DNA from: Pseudomonadota bacterium
Lineage (GTDB): Bacteria > Pseudomonadota > Gammaproteobacteria > Berkiellales > Berkiellaceae
Assembly: GCA_018241965.1 (NCBI GenBank)
Contig: JAFECS010000013.1
Span: 1-64,000 of the forward strand
DNA: 64,000 bases
Direction of reading: 5' to 3'
Position 1 is the first letter of the stretch. Each line of letters starts with the position of its first letter. Under the pieces are notes generated by a model, which was not told the DNA's origin, did no database searches, and worked only from the letters and a program-made list of their open reading frames with translations. The position numbers and the translations under genes were made by a program. Below are positions 48,849-57,180 of this stretch, piece by piece.

Positions 48849-48872
48849 TCTTGATTTTCCTTCATATTATTT

Positions 48873-50636
48873 TTATTTTTTCCCAAGCTTCTTATGGTCC
48901 GAATCTTTAGAACTATCATCTTTAGAACTATCTTTTTTATGAAATAAATCTAAGCCTTTCAAATGATCTTTTGTTGCTTGTACTTCATCAGATGAGGTAC
49001 GCAGGGGTTGAGGAGAAGAAGGTGCGGATGATAGACTTGGCGCTTGTTCTGTTGATACGCTCTTAGAGCGTCCTCTGTTGAAAGCCATTAATAAAGGATT
49101 AAAAGGCCCTTTTTCTTTGCGAGGAACAGAGGGTGATGAATCCATTTGTCTCGGTGGCAGCGATGGTGACTCAGACACTGTGATGCGTGGCGCTTGTGGA
49201 GAATGCTCTTCCAATTTTGTAGTCACAGCCTGCAACCTTTGCAATACATCTGGTTCTTGTACTTTCACTGCCTTAGCGGTTTTTTCTCTTTCAGCCAACT
49301 CTTCTAGCCTTGCTTTTGCATCATCTCGTCTTTGTAAAAAACCTTGCGTTTCCTCCAAGGATGGTGCTAATGGCACAGGAGGAACTAAAGCATCAGGATC
49401 TTTAATCAGCGCTTTATTTTGTTCGGCAAATGTTTGCTTAAATCGATTTAACAATAAATCCTCTATTTTGTTATTTCCTAAAAACCCTGCTTCAAATCCT
49501 GTTAACGCTTCACTAGAAAGAACGTATGCAAACATTTCTGTATTAAGATGTTTTAGCTCAAGATCATTGCTTTCATAGATTCGAAGATCTAGTTTAACAC
49601 TGTGTTCAAAGCACATGACTTTTAACGGAAACATCAGTGATTTATCAACTTCTTTTTTCAGTTTCTCGCCATAACCATGCGCGGTACGATTCTTTTCAAT
49701 TTCTGCACGGATAATTTTCCGTAATTCATCGTCATTCCCTTCATTAATCAGCTTAGCTATCTTTTCATCTTGATAGTACCTTCCTGCCATAAAAGGCCCA
49801 AAAGAGGCTATGGTGGCTTGCCTGAAATCTTCAGGGCTAATCATGGTGTGAACCATTCTTTTTTGTATTGCCATCTTTCGCTCATTTGCATCTGGCGCAC
49901 TTGGATCGATTGATTTCAATTCTAAAGCCAATTGTGCAAACTCTGCCTGCCTTTTTGGTGAAATGTTCGCATCAATATCGTAACGGACTATGTCTTGGTT
50001 AGATTTAATCTTGCCAGATATTGCTGTATTAACTGCCCCTCTTCTAATAACTTCTAAGGGCGATAACTTTTGCTCTTCCTGTTTTGAAGCTTGACTTTCC
50101 TCAACATGGAAAACCGCCATAACCGCTTCTGTATTTTTAACATTTGCCATTCCCAGAAAGCTAGCATAGGCATCTTTATAATTATCAGCCAATTTTCCTC
50201 GCTGCTCTATCAATTCATCAAATTCAGCTTTAAGTGCAGGATCACCCGCAATGGCTCTAAAAAATGCTTGACTAATTTTTTTTGGATCATCATCCATGAA
50301 TGATTTAAAACCTTCTCTTTCCATAGATCTTGAAATTACTTTCAATAATATAGAGGTCAGCTTCTCATTCGCAGCCATTTCAATATCACCCAGTATTTTT
50401 TTAAACTCGAAGTTAATATAGGTAATATCCCCTGCGGTGAGCTTCCCCTCAGGATTACTGTCTCTTCGCTTAATGATATTTTGCAGGAGCACACCTAATT
50501 TGCCTGGCTCTACCCCCAGCCCAATCAAAAATCCCATTGGATCTTCTGGGGATTTTGGCTTTGCACTAAAAATGCTGGCGCTTCTGGGTCTGCTTGGTTT
50601 GGGTGAACTTGTAACAGAACTTGAACCGGATTTCAT
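48873..50636 (-). CDS. Ser/Pro-rich effector-like protein of unknown fold
   Basis: A 587-residue protein without signal peptide. Both ends are Ser/Pro/Lys-rich and disordered (SSSVTSSPKPSRPRSAS at the start; KKDSSKDDSSKDSDHKK near the end). The middle (about 35-390) is a folded helical region, with the stretches LGVLLQNIIKRRDSNPEG and AFFRAIAGDPALKAEFDELI. A coiled coil lies at about 415-450. I do not recognise a family; the segment has a loose look of a helical GTPase-regulator domain but no diagnostic motif. The ATG at 50636 follows GGGGA; the frame is open 14 codons further. Upstream gene of a pair with the LRR gene. Confidence 0.65.
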   Translation of the reverse strand: MKSGSSSVTSSPKPSRPRSASIFSAKPKSPEDPMGFLIGLGVEPGKLGVLLQNIIKRRDSNPEGKLTAGDITYINFEFKKILGDIEMAANEKLTSILLKVISRSMEREGFKSFMDDDPKKISQAFFRAIAGDPALKAEFDELIEQRGKLADNYKDAYASFLGMANVKNTEAVMAVFHVEESQASKQEEQKLSPLEVIRRGAVNTAISGKIKSNQDIVRYDIDANISPKRQAEFAQLALELKSIDPSAPDANERKMAIQKRMVHTMISPEDFRQATIASFGPFMAGRYYQDEKIAKLINEGNDDELRKIIRAEIEKNRTAHGYGEKLKKEVDKSLMFPLKVMCFEHSVKLDLRIYESNDLELKHLNTEMFAYVLSSEALTGFEAGFLGNNKIEDLLLNRFKQTFAEQNKALIKDPDALVPPVPLAPSLEETQGFLQRRDDAKARLEELAEREKTAKAVKVQEPDVLQRLQAVTTKLEEHSPQAPRITVSESPSLPPRQMDSSPSVPRKEKGPFNPLLMAFNRGRSKSVSTEQAPSLSSAPSSPQPLRTSSDEVQATKDHLKGLDLFHKKDSSKDDSSKDSDHKKLGKK

Positions 50637-50768
50637 CGTGTCCCCGCTAATGACACTGTTTTTACTGATGATATACACTCAATGTCACTTGAGGTATACT
50701 TTTATTCTAAGCTATGTAGCTACTACATTACATATTATTTTTAGTGTAAATACGCATTCAATAATGAT

Positions 50769-52145
50769 TTAAAGTTCAACTAGCGTTTTGCGCAGCGCTT
50801 TGGCTTTGGTGAGGGTCTCCTCATATTCCTCAGAGGGATCTGAATCGACGGTTACCGCACCACCGGTTTGAAAAGTGAGCTTTTCTTTGTTCATCACAAA
50901 GGTGCGAATGGTAATGGAAAGATCCATATCACCATTAAAACCGATATACCCCATACTGCCGCAATACGGGCCGCGCACGGTAGGCTCAATTTCAGCGATG
51001 ATTTCCATGGTGCGAATTTTAGGCGCACCGGTAATAGAGCCACCGGGGAAGGTGGCTTTTAATAAATCAATGGCAGTTTTGTTTTCTTGTAATTGACCTT
51101 CTACAACTGATACTAAGTGATGCACAGTGGCAAAAGATTCTAAACCACACAATTGTGGCACATGAATAGTGTTTGGCTTGCAGACTCTGGAAATATCATT
51201 GCGCATTAAATCCACAATCATCACATTTTCTGCCCAATCTTTCTCACTTTTCAATAATGCTTCACCATTGGCTTTATCAATCAGCGGATCCTGACTTCGT
51301 GGGCGAGTGCCTTTGATGGGTCTTGCCTCAACATAACCATCACTAAGCTTTAAAAAGCGTTCTGGGGAAGCAGAGGCCACCACCCAATCGTTATATTGCA
51401 GGTAAGCGGCAAACGGGGCCGGGTTTTTTGCACGTAATTTGCGATAAAGCGCAAATGGATCAACTTGCGGACGCGGGCAGGAAAAACGTTGGGAAATATT
51501 AGCTTCAAAAATATCCCCTGCGCGAATATACTCAATAACCTTACTCACTGCAGCTTCATAGCTTTGTTGGTTAAAAGTTGAGGTAATTTCTGAATCATCA
51601 ATGGCAAAATTGGGTATTTGCGCTAAGGGTTGCGATAAATAACCCAGCACCCAGGAAATCCTTTGTTCGGCACGTTCCCTTCTTTTGGCACTTTCTTGCT
51701 CTGGATATCCGCTTGAGAACACCCAAGCGCGCTTTTGTTTGTTATCCCAAGCCAAAACTAAATCATAAAATCCCACTAATAATTCTGGAAGCTGCAGATC
51801 ATCAATTGTACTTTGAGGAATTTTTTCTAAATAACCACCCAGTTCATACCCAAACATACCTGCAACACCACCTTGAAAAGGCGGTAAATCGGGCAAACAC
51901 GACAAAGGATATTGCTTTAATTTTTGTTCTAGTGCATCAAAAGGGTTTACTGTTGCATTTTTACATAGCATGATCTCAAAGGGCGAGACACCAATAAAAC
52001 TATAGCGACCATTTTCATCAACGCGTGCGCTATCTAAAAATAAAGCGCCTTGCTGCGGTATGGCAGCAAAAACACTAACGGGGCAACAATAAGGGAACTC
52101 CTCTACCAACGGAAATTCAGGCAACATTGCTTTGCTCTGGCACAT
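50769..52145 (-). CDS. pabB: Aminodeoxychorismate synthase component I PabB
   Basis: PabB converts chorismate and ammonia to aminodeoxychorismate for folate synthesis. The 458-residue protein has the anthranilate synthase I fold: FANISQRFSCP-type motif (FEANISQRFSCP), ASASPERFLKL, PIKGTRPRS with the lysine of PabB enzymes, and GGSITGAPKIRTMEIIAEIEP. The PIKGT motif distinguishes it from TrpE. It overlaps ubiC by 29 bp from this start or 11 bp if the ATG at 52127 is used, which has AGAG upstream. The glutamine amidotransferase PabA is not in the window. Confidence 0.92.
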   Translation of the reverse strand: MCQSKAMLPEFPLVEEFPYCCPVSVFAAIPQQGALFLDSARVDENGRYSFIGVSPFEIMLCKNATVNPFDALEQKLKQYPLSCLPDLPPFQGGVAGMFGYELGGYLEKIPQSTIDDLQLPELLVGFYDLVLAWDNKQKRAWVFSSGYPEQESAKRRERAEQRISWVLGYLSQPLAQIPNFAIDDSEITSTFNQQSYEAAVSKVIEYIRAGDIFEANISQRFSCPRPQVDPFALYRKLRAKNPAPFAAYLQYNDWVVASASPERFLKLSDGYVEARPIKGTRPRSQDPLIDKANGEALLKSEKDWAENVMIVDLMRNDISRVCKPNTIHVPQLCGLESFATVHHLVSVVEGQLQENKTAIDLLKATFPGGSITGAPKIRTMEIIAEIEPTVRGPYCGSMGYIGFNGDMDLSITIRTFVMNKEKLTFQTGGAVTVDSDPSEEYEETLTKAKALRKTLVEL

Positions 52146-52683
52146 AGGCAGGAAGGCTGGGTAAAAACAATTCTGTCACTAATAGTGGATTGCCCTTGAT
52201 GTTAAATACAGAGCGCCTAGCCCATAAATCTTGCGCAGTAAATTGCGGCAAATGTGCAAAAATATTTTGACAAAGCGGATCATTGCTTTCAAAACAGCTA
52301 AATTCAAAGCCACTTCTTTTAGCTTCTGGATTATTATAAAGCAACGTTTCACCAATGGGTTTAGTGCCCAAATTTTCAAAATCTTGAAAATGGGCTTTAT
52401 ACGTTTGCGGCGTTATGACGACACGGCCATAAGTTAAAGGGATGTTGTTATCCCCTACCAATAAAACTTGGCGCACAAAAGGAATGTCGTTTTTTTGTAA
52501 ATGTAAAATAGGATATTCATCGTCAAAGGCATGGGTAAAACGCGCATCAAGCACTTTAACGGTTAAAGTGTTGCTCACCCGCTTGAGTGCTTTACTCAAG
52601 ATGTAGGGCTTGGTTAACCACGCAGATTGCTGCCCTAAGGGGTTAAGCTTTGTTAAATCGGTTGTCCAGCCTGAGTGAGACAT
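52117..52683 (-). CDS. ubiC: Chorismate lyase UbiC
   Basis: UbiC removes pyruvate from chorismate to give 4-hydroxybenzoate, the first step of ubiquinone synthesis. The 188-residue protein is divergent but has the family blocks: a charged N-terminal part, FVRQVLLVGDNNIPLTYGRVV, LGTKPIGETLLYN and the C-terminal DLWARRSVFNIKGNPLLVTELFLP with the catalytic Glu. It overlaps pabB, so two enzymes competing for chorismate are made from one message. A hairpin-rich region precedes it. Confidence 0.85.
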   Translation of the reverse strand: MSHSGWTTDLTKLNPLGQQSAWLTKPYILSKALKRVSNTLTVKVLDARFTHAFDDEYPILHLQKNDIPFVRQVLLVGDNNIPLTYGRVVITPQTYKAHFQDFENLGTKPIGETLLYNNPEAKRSGFEFSCFESNDPLCQNIFAHLPQFTAQDLWARRSVFNIKGNPLLVTELFLPSLPAYVPEQSNVA

Positions 52684-52704
52684 ACTTTCTGTAGGGTTCC
52701 GTGT

Positions 52705-52790
52705 ATCAACTTGTGTTGATGCATGCTAACAAACGAGCGGTTAAAAAACAAACGACATAGTTTGGTAACTAGTGCAGTTACAGCAAACTA
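52705..52790. promoter_or_regulatory. Inverted repeats between ubiC and the next effector-like gene
   Basis: ATCAAC-TTGT-GTTGAT (52705-52720) is one small palindrome. A nested, stronger one lies at 52758-52790: TAGTTTG..CAAACTA outside and GTAACT-AGTGC-AGTTAC inside. The 215-bp gap 52684-52898 is a divergent promoter region. No gene is seen. Confidence 0.4.
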
Positions 52791-52898
52791 AGTGGCTGTT
52801 TATAAAGCCATTTTTACTTTTTATTTTGTAAATGATGAACTTGTGCTTGGTGTCTTATGTCTTAAAGATAACTCTTAAATTTAATTAAAGAGGCAGTT

Positions 52899-53984
52899 AT
52901 GTCTACAGGTGCATCCAATCCAACAAGTATTGAACAGATAAATAAAGCTATTTATACATTCGTTACTGAAACAGCAAGCAATCTATACTACCCGGAGTTT
53001 TGGGACAATTTTACTCTTGATGATAAAAATAATGAGGCTTTTAAAAATCATCTGGCTGCAATTGCTAGCAATAAGCCTATACAGTTTAATGAAGCGTTTC
53101 TCAATACGCTGATAAAATTATTAAACTCTGTTCCCGATGATGAACCCAAAAAGAAACAACTCTATGATCTTGTTGTCAAATACAATGAATGTAGTCCAAA
53201 ACCGGAAAAGCACAATAATGAAGTTATCCAAGCTGGTAAAAATATTGTGCAGGTAGCTCCACAGGAAAAGGTAACCGAAATAAAGCAAGAGAAGCAGAAA
53301 CCAAAAAAATTAAGCAAAAAAGAGCACAAAAAGGCAGTAATGGCCCACTACGAAACAGATGAACCTGAAAAAAAACAGTCACGATTTAACATTAAAAGAA
53401 AATTATCTTCTGCGAAAAACCGATTAACCAGTACTGGGGGGACAATAGTTTCTCATGCTGGTGATGCATTAGCTTTTACTGGACGAACTATAGAAGGCGG
53501 AGCAAAAGGGATAAAGAACAAAGCTGAAGGTGGCTTAAGATCACTTGCTGAAAAAACAGGTATTAGTGACAAAAGACAATCAGTAACATTTAGTGATGCA
53601 AGTCACCCAGTACATACAGCACAACCAGCAACACCCTTTGCCCCGCCCCCAAGATCATCAGATGCACAATACACAACAGATCAACAAAAACGAGCCAAGC
53701 AACAGATACTAGCAGCAAAAGAAATTGTTCATAGTTCAGATCTTCCTAAAGATCAAAAAGAAAGGCTTATAAATCTCTTAGACATAGGAAAATACACAAA
53801 CCTAAGTAAAGCAGAACAACAAGATGATAATAAGACCATCAATCAAGTTATAAGAAATCTAGAATCCTTTAAAAGCGAAGTTCAAAGCAAAAGAGGTGGT
53901 AAAAAATGTGCCGAACTTATTGAGGATAGCTTAAAAAATATACAAGGGGCTCTTAACCCCGTAAGTAGAGAGCGCCCGCACTAG
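52899..53984 (+). CDS. Basic, low-complexity effector-like protein
   Basis: A 361-residue protein without signal peptide. The N-terminal 100 residues are helical. Residues about 125-150 are very Lys-rich (KPKKLSKKEHKK). Residues about 160-225 form an amphipathic, Gly/Ala/Lys-rich region (TGGTIVSHAGDALAFTGRT) that could touch membranes. A Pro-rich linker precedes a helical C-terminal domain (about 255-355). No family is recognised. GAGGCAG precedes the ATG. It stands alone; composition and neighbourhood suggest a secreted protein. Confidence 0.62.
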   Translation: MSTGASNPTSIEQINKAIYTFVTETASNLYYPEFWDNFTLDDKNNEAFKNHLAAIASNKPIQFNEAFLNTLIKLLNSVPDDEPKKKQLYDLVVKYNECSPKPEKHNNEVIQAGKNIVQVAPQEKVTEIKQEKQKPKKLSKKEHKKAVMAHYETDEPEKKQSRFNIKRKLSSAKNRLTSTGGTIVSHAGDALAFTGRTIEGGAKGIKNKAEGGLRSLAEKTGISDKRQSVTFSDASHPVHTAQPATPFAPPPRSSDAQYTTDQQKRAKQQILAAKEIVHSSDLPKDQKERLINLLDIGKYTNLSKAEQQDDNKTINQVIRNLESFKSEVQSKRGGKKCAELIEDSLKNIQGALNPVSRERPH

Positions 53985-54106
53985 GCTTGAGATAATATTT
54001 TGTTATTACACTAATTAATATATATTAAGCTTTATGTACCTCGTGCAAACTCCCCAGTAAGAACCTTATAATAAGGTCAATATTGAACTAACCATAACTG
54101 GGTTAT

Positions 54107-55852
54107 ATGTCTAACAAGTCATACTATACCAAACCCCAAAGCAAATTTGCTCTGCCATTGAACCAATGGGATTTAATTATCCTCTTATTGTTCTTTGGAG
54201 TATTGGTTGCGTTTGTCTGGGGTGCCGAACAAATGACGGCACCTTATGAGCTAGGCAAACAGATCCCTATTTCTTTATCCCCCAAGATGTTACCTGGGTA
54301 TGCGGTGTCTTCCATTATCCGCATTGCGATTGCGCTTTTATTTTCCTTATTGTTTACTTTTACCATTGCCACCCTGGCCGCTAAAAGCCAACGCGCCGAG
54401 CGTTTTATTTTACCTTTTATCGATATAATGCAATCAGTACCGGTGCTTGGGTTTTTATCGATTTCTATTTTAGCTTTTATTTATCTTTTTCCAGGAAGCC
54501 AACTCGGACCAGAATGCGCAGCCATTTTTGCGATTTTCACCTCGCAAGCTTGGAACATTGCGATGAGCTTTTATCAGTCCTTACGCACCGTTCCCAAAGA
54601 TCTAAATGAAGCAGCAGATATGTTCCATTTAACACCTTGGCAACGATTTTGGCGCTTAGAGGTACCCTTTGCCACACCAGGCTTAATTTGGAACACCATG
54701 ATGTCCATTTCTAGCAGTTGGTTTTTTGTAGTTGCCTCCGAAGCTATCTCGGTGAATAATCAAAATATTACTTTGCCTGGTATAGGTTCCTATATCTACA
54801 AAGCCACCCAAGAATCTAACTATCAGGCCATCTACTATGCCATCTTGACGATGTTTATCGTGATTATCATTTATGATCAATTGTTGTTTAGACCCTTAGT
54901 TGCTTGGTCAGAAAAGTTTAAGGTTGAAGCAAACCCAGAAGTCTACGCTGATAGTTGGTTTTTGAATTTATTACAACGCGCCAAACTGATTCAGTTTGTA
55001 TTTTCGTTTTTACTCAATATTCGTGATCTATTCACTATTCCCTTTTCTAGCCGCGAGCACACCCCCCGTAAAATTTCTCCTAAAATACGCCAAGCAATTA
55101 CTTGGACAGCCATTACCTTTTGGAATAGTTTCCTGTTCATTGGCATCATTGCCTCTTGCATTATCTTGGCACGTTTTATCTATACGGAAGTAACCTTGTC
55201 TGAAGTCATTGATGTATTTGGCTTAGGGTTGCTCACTGCCACGAAAATTGCGATCATGGTTATCCTCTGCTCCTTGATATGGGTACCTATAGGGGTGTGG
55301 GTAGGTTTGCGCCCAAAAACGGCTAATGTTGTTCAATTGTTTGCTCAGATCTTTGCTTCATTCCCAGCAAATATTATTTACCCGGTACTGTATGTTTACA
55401 TTGTGACATTTCATTTAAATATTGATATCTGGACAGCCCCTTTACTTATTTTAGGAACACAGTGGTACATTTTGTTTAATGTGGTCGCCGGTGCCAGCAG
55501 CTTACCGCAAGATCTGCATTTAGTGGCGCAAAACTATGGATTAAAGGGCTGGTTGTGGTGGCGTAAACTTATTCTGCCAGGGATCTATCCTTATTATATT
55601 ACCGGGGCCATGACCGCTGTCGGCGGCAGTTGGAATGCCAGCATTATAGCCGAAGTTGTCAGTTCAGGGGGGCAAACCCTATTATCTAAAGGTCTTGGCA
55701 GTTACATCACCCAATATACGACTGTAGGCGATTTCCCTCGTATTGCTTTAGGAATAGCAGTGATGAGTATTTACGTTGTGGTCATTAACCGCCTTGTTTG
55801 GCAAAAACTTTATGATATGGCTGAAGAAAGATTTCAAATAGGAACAGCATAG
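54107..55852 (+). CDS. ABC transporter permease with two fused membrane domains (nitrate/sulfonate type)
   Basis: A 581-residue inner-membrane protein made of two BPD-type permease halves in tandem, about 25-275 and 330-575. Each has the cytoplasmic EAA loop: LNEAADMFHLTPWQRFWRLEVP-type in the first half and NYGLKGWLWWRKLILPG in the second. The family is that of nitrate/sulfonate/taurine importers. With the ATPase gene 11 bp downstream it makes a transporter core. No periplasmic binding protein is adjacent, so the substrate is unknown. Confidence 0.88.
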   Translation: MSNKSYYTKPQSKFALPLNQWDLIILLLFFGVLVAFVWGAEQMTAPYELGKQIPISLSPKMLPGYAVSSIIRIAIALLFSLLFTFTIATLAAKSQRAERFILPFIDIMQSVPVLGFLSISILAFIYLFPGSQLGPECAAIFAIFTSQAWNIAMSFYQSLRTVPKDLNEAADMFHLTPWQRFWRLEVPFATPGLIWNTMMSISSSWFFVVASEAISVNNQNITLPGIGSYIYKATQESNYQAIYYAILTMFIVIIIYDQLLFRPLVAWSEKFKVEANPEVYADSWFLNLLQRAKLIQFVFSFLLNIRDLFTIPFSSREHTPRKISPKIRQAITWTAITFWNSFLFIGIIASCIILARFIYTEVTLSEVIDVFGLGLLTATKIAIMVILCSLIWVPIGVWVGLRPKTANVVQLFAQIFASFPANIIYPVLYVYIVTFHLNIDIWTAPLLILGTQWYILFNVVAGASSLPQDLHLVAQNYGLKGWLWWRKLILPGIYPYYITGAMTAVGGSWNASIIAEVVSSGGQTLLSKGLGSYITQYTTVGDFPRIALGIAVMSIYVVVINRLVWQKLYDMAEERFQIGTA

Positions 55853-55863
55853 CAGGATAGGCA

Positions 55864-57180
55864 ATGACAATTGATGCAGATAAAAAAGTAATTTTTACGG
55901 TAAAAGATTTGAAAAAAACCTTTCGCTCCAGCGAAGGCCAAGAACTCATTGTTCTTGAAGATGTTAACTTTACCATGTATGAAAATGAAATTGTGGCATT
56001 GCTTGGCAAATCGGGCGCCGGTAAATCTACCTTGATGAGAATAATAGCGGGTCTTATTAAACCCAGTAGTGGACAAGTCATCTATAGAGGCACCCCAGTT
56101 AGCGAGCCTGTGAAAGGCATCGCCATGGTATTTCAAAATTTTGCCCTTTTACCCTGGCTGACAGTTTTGCAAAACGTAGAATTAGGTTTAGAAGCTTTAG
56201 GAATTGATAAGCAACAACGTCGTAAACGTGCCCTCAAAGCAATTGATACTATTGGTCTAGATGGTTTTGAATCCGCTTATCCTAAAGAGTTATCCGGGGG
56301 AATGCGTCAACGCGTTGGGTTTGCCAGAGCATTAGTGGTGGATCCTGAACTCTTGCTCATGGATGAACCCTTCTCTGCATTAGATGTGCTCACCTCAGAA
56401 AGTTTAAAAAGCGACTTACTAGATTTATGGCTGGCCAAACGTACGCGTACTAAAGGAATTTTATTTGTCACCCATAGCATTGAAGAAGCAGCGTTAATGG
56501 CCGATAGAATTATTATTTTCACGGGGAACCCCGGCCGCATACGTGCAGAATTAACGGTCAGTAGCCCGCTACCACGTGATCCTGAAGATCCGCATTTTAG
56601 AAAATTAGTCGATGATATCTATTCTTTAATGACCACTAGCGAAAGAAAACGTGTGCGCTTAGAGGCTGGGGTAGATTATCAAAAAATGGAATTGGGTTAT
56701 CGCTTACCGGATGTGGAGATCTCAGAGCTTATTGGCTTTGTGGACGCACTTTCTTCTGAAGAAACTTCAGGTCCTATCGATTTACCCATGCTCTCAGAAA
56801 GCTTACACTTAGAAGCCGATAGTTTATTTCAATTAAGTGAAGCTTTAGAGATCTTAAGCTTTGCCACGGTTTCTAAGGGGGACATTACCCTTACCGAAGA
56901 AGGTAAATTATTTGCCAATGCCAGTATTCAAGAGCGAAAGAAAATGTTTGCTAAACAATTGGAAAAACGTGTTCCACTAGCAAAACATATTCGTGACACA
57001 CTCGACAACCGAAGCAATCATCGTGAAAATGAAGAATACTTCTTGAATGAACTCAAAGAACAGCTCACTGAAGCGGAAGCTGAAAGAGTGCTCACTGTGA
57101 TGATCGACTGGGGCCGTTATGCGGAAATTTTTGCTTACGATTATGATTCAGGGATCTTGAGTCTTGAAAACCCTAATTAA
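55864..57180 (+). CDS. ABC transporter ATPase with C-terminal AAA-associated domain
   Basis: A 438-residue protein. The NrtD/SsuB-type ATPase (about 8-250) has Walker A GKSGAGKST (48-56), the Q-loop FQNFALLPWL, signature LSGGMRQR and Walker B LLLMDEPF. The C-terminal 170 residues (YRLPDVEISELIGFVDAL.. onward) match the AAA-associated helical domain found in a subset of these ATPases; its function is unknown. AGGAT precedes the ATG. Its end overlaps tamA by 17 bp. Confidence 0.9.
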   Translation: MTIDADKKVIFTVKDLKKTFRSSEGQELIVLEDVNFTMYENEIVALLGKSGAGKSTLMRIIAGLIKPSSGQVIYRGTPVSEPVKGIAMVFQNFALLPWLTVLQNVELGLEALGIDKQQRRKRALKAIDTIGLDGFESAYPKELSGGMRQRVGFARALVVDPELLLMDEPFSALDVLTSESLKSDLLDLWLAKRTRTKGILFVTHSIEEAALMADRIIIFTGNPGRIRAELTVSSPLPRDPEDPHFRKLVDDIYSLMTTSERKRVRLEAGVDYQKMELGYRLPDVEISELIGFVDALSSEETSGPIDLPMLSESLHLEADSLFQLSEALEILSFATVSKGDITLTEEGKLFANASIQERKKMFAKQLEKRVPLAKHIRDTLDNRSNHRENEEYFLNELKEQLTEAEAERVLTVMIDWGRYAEIFAYDYDSGILSLENPN

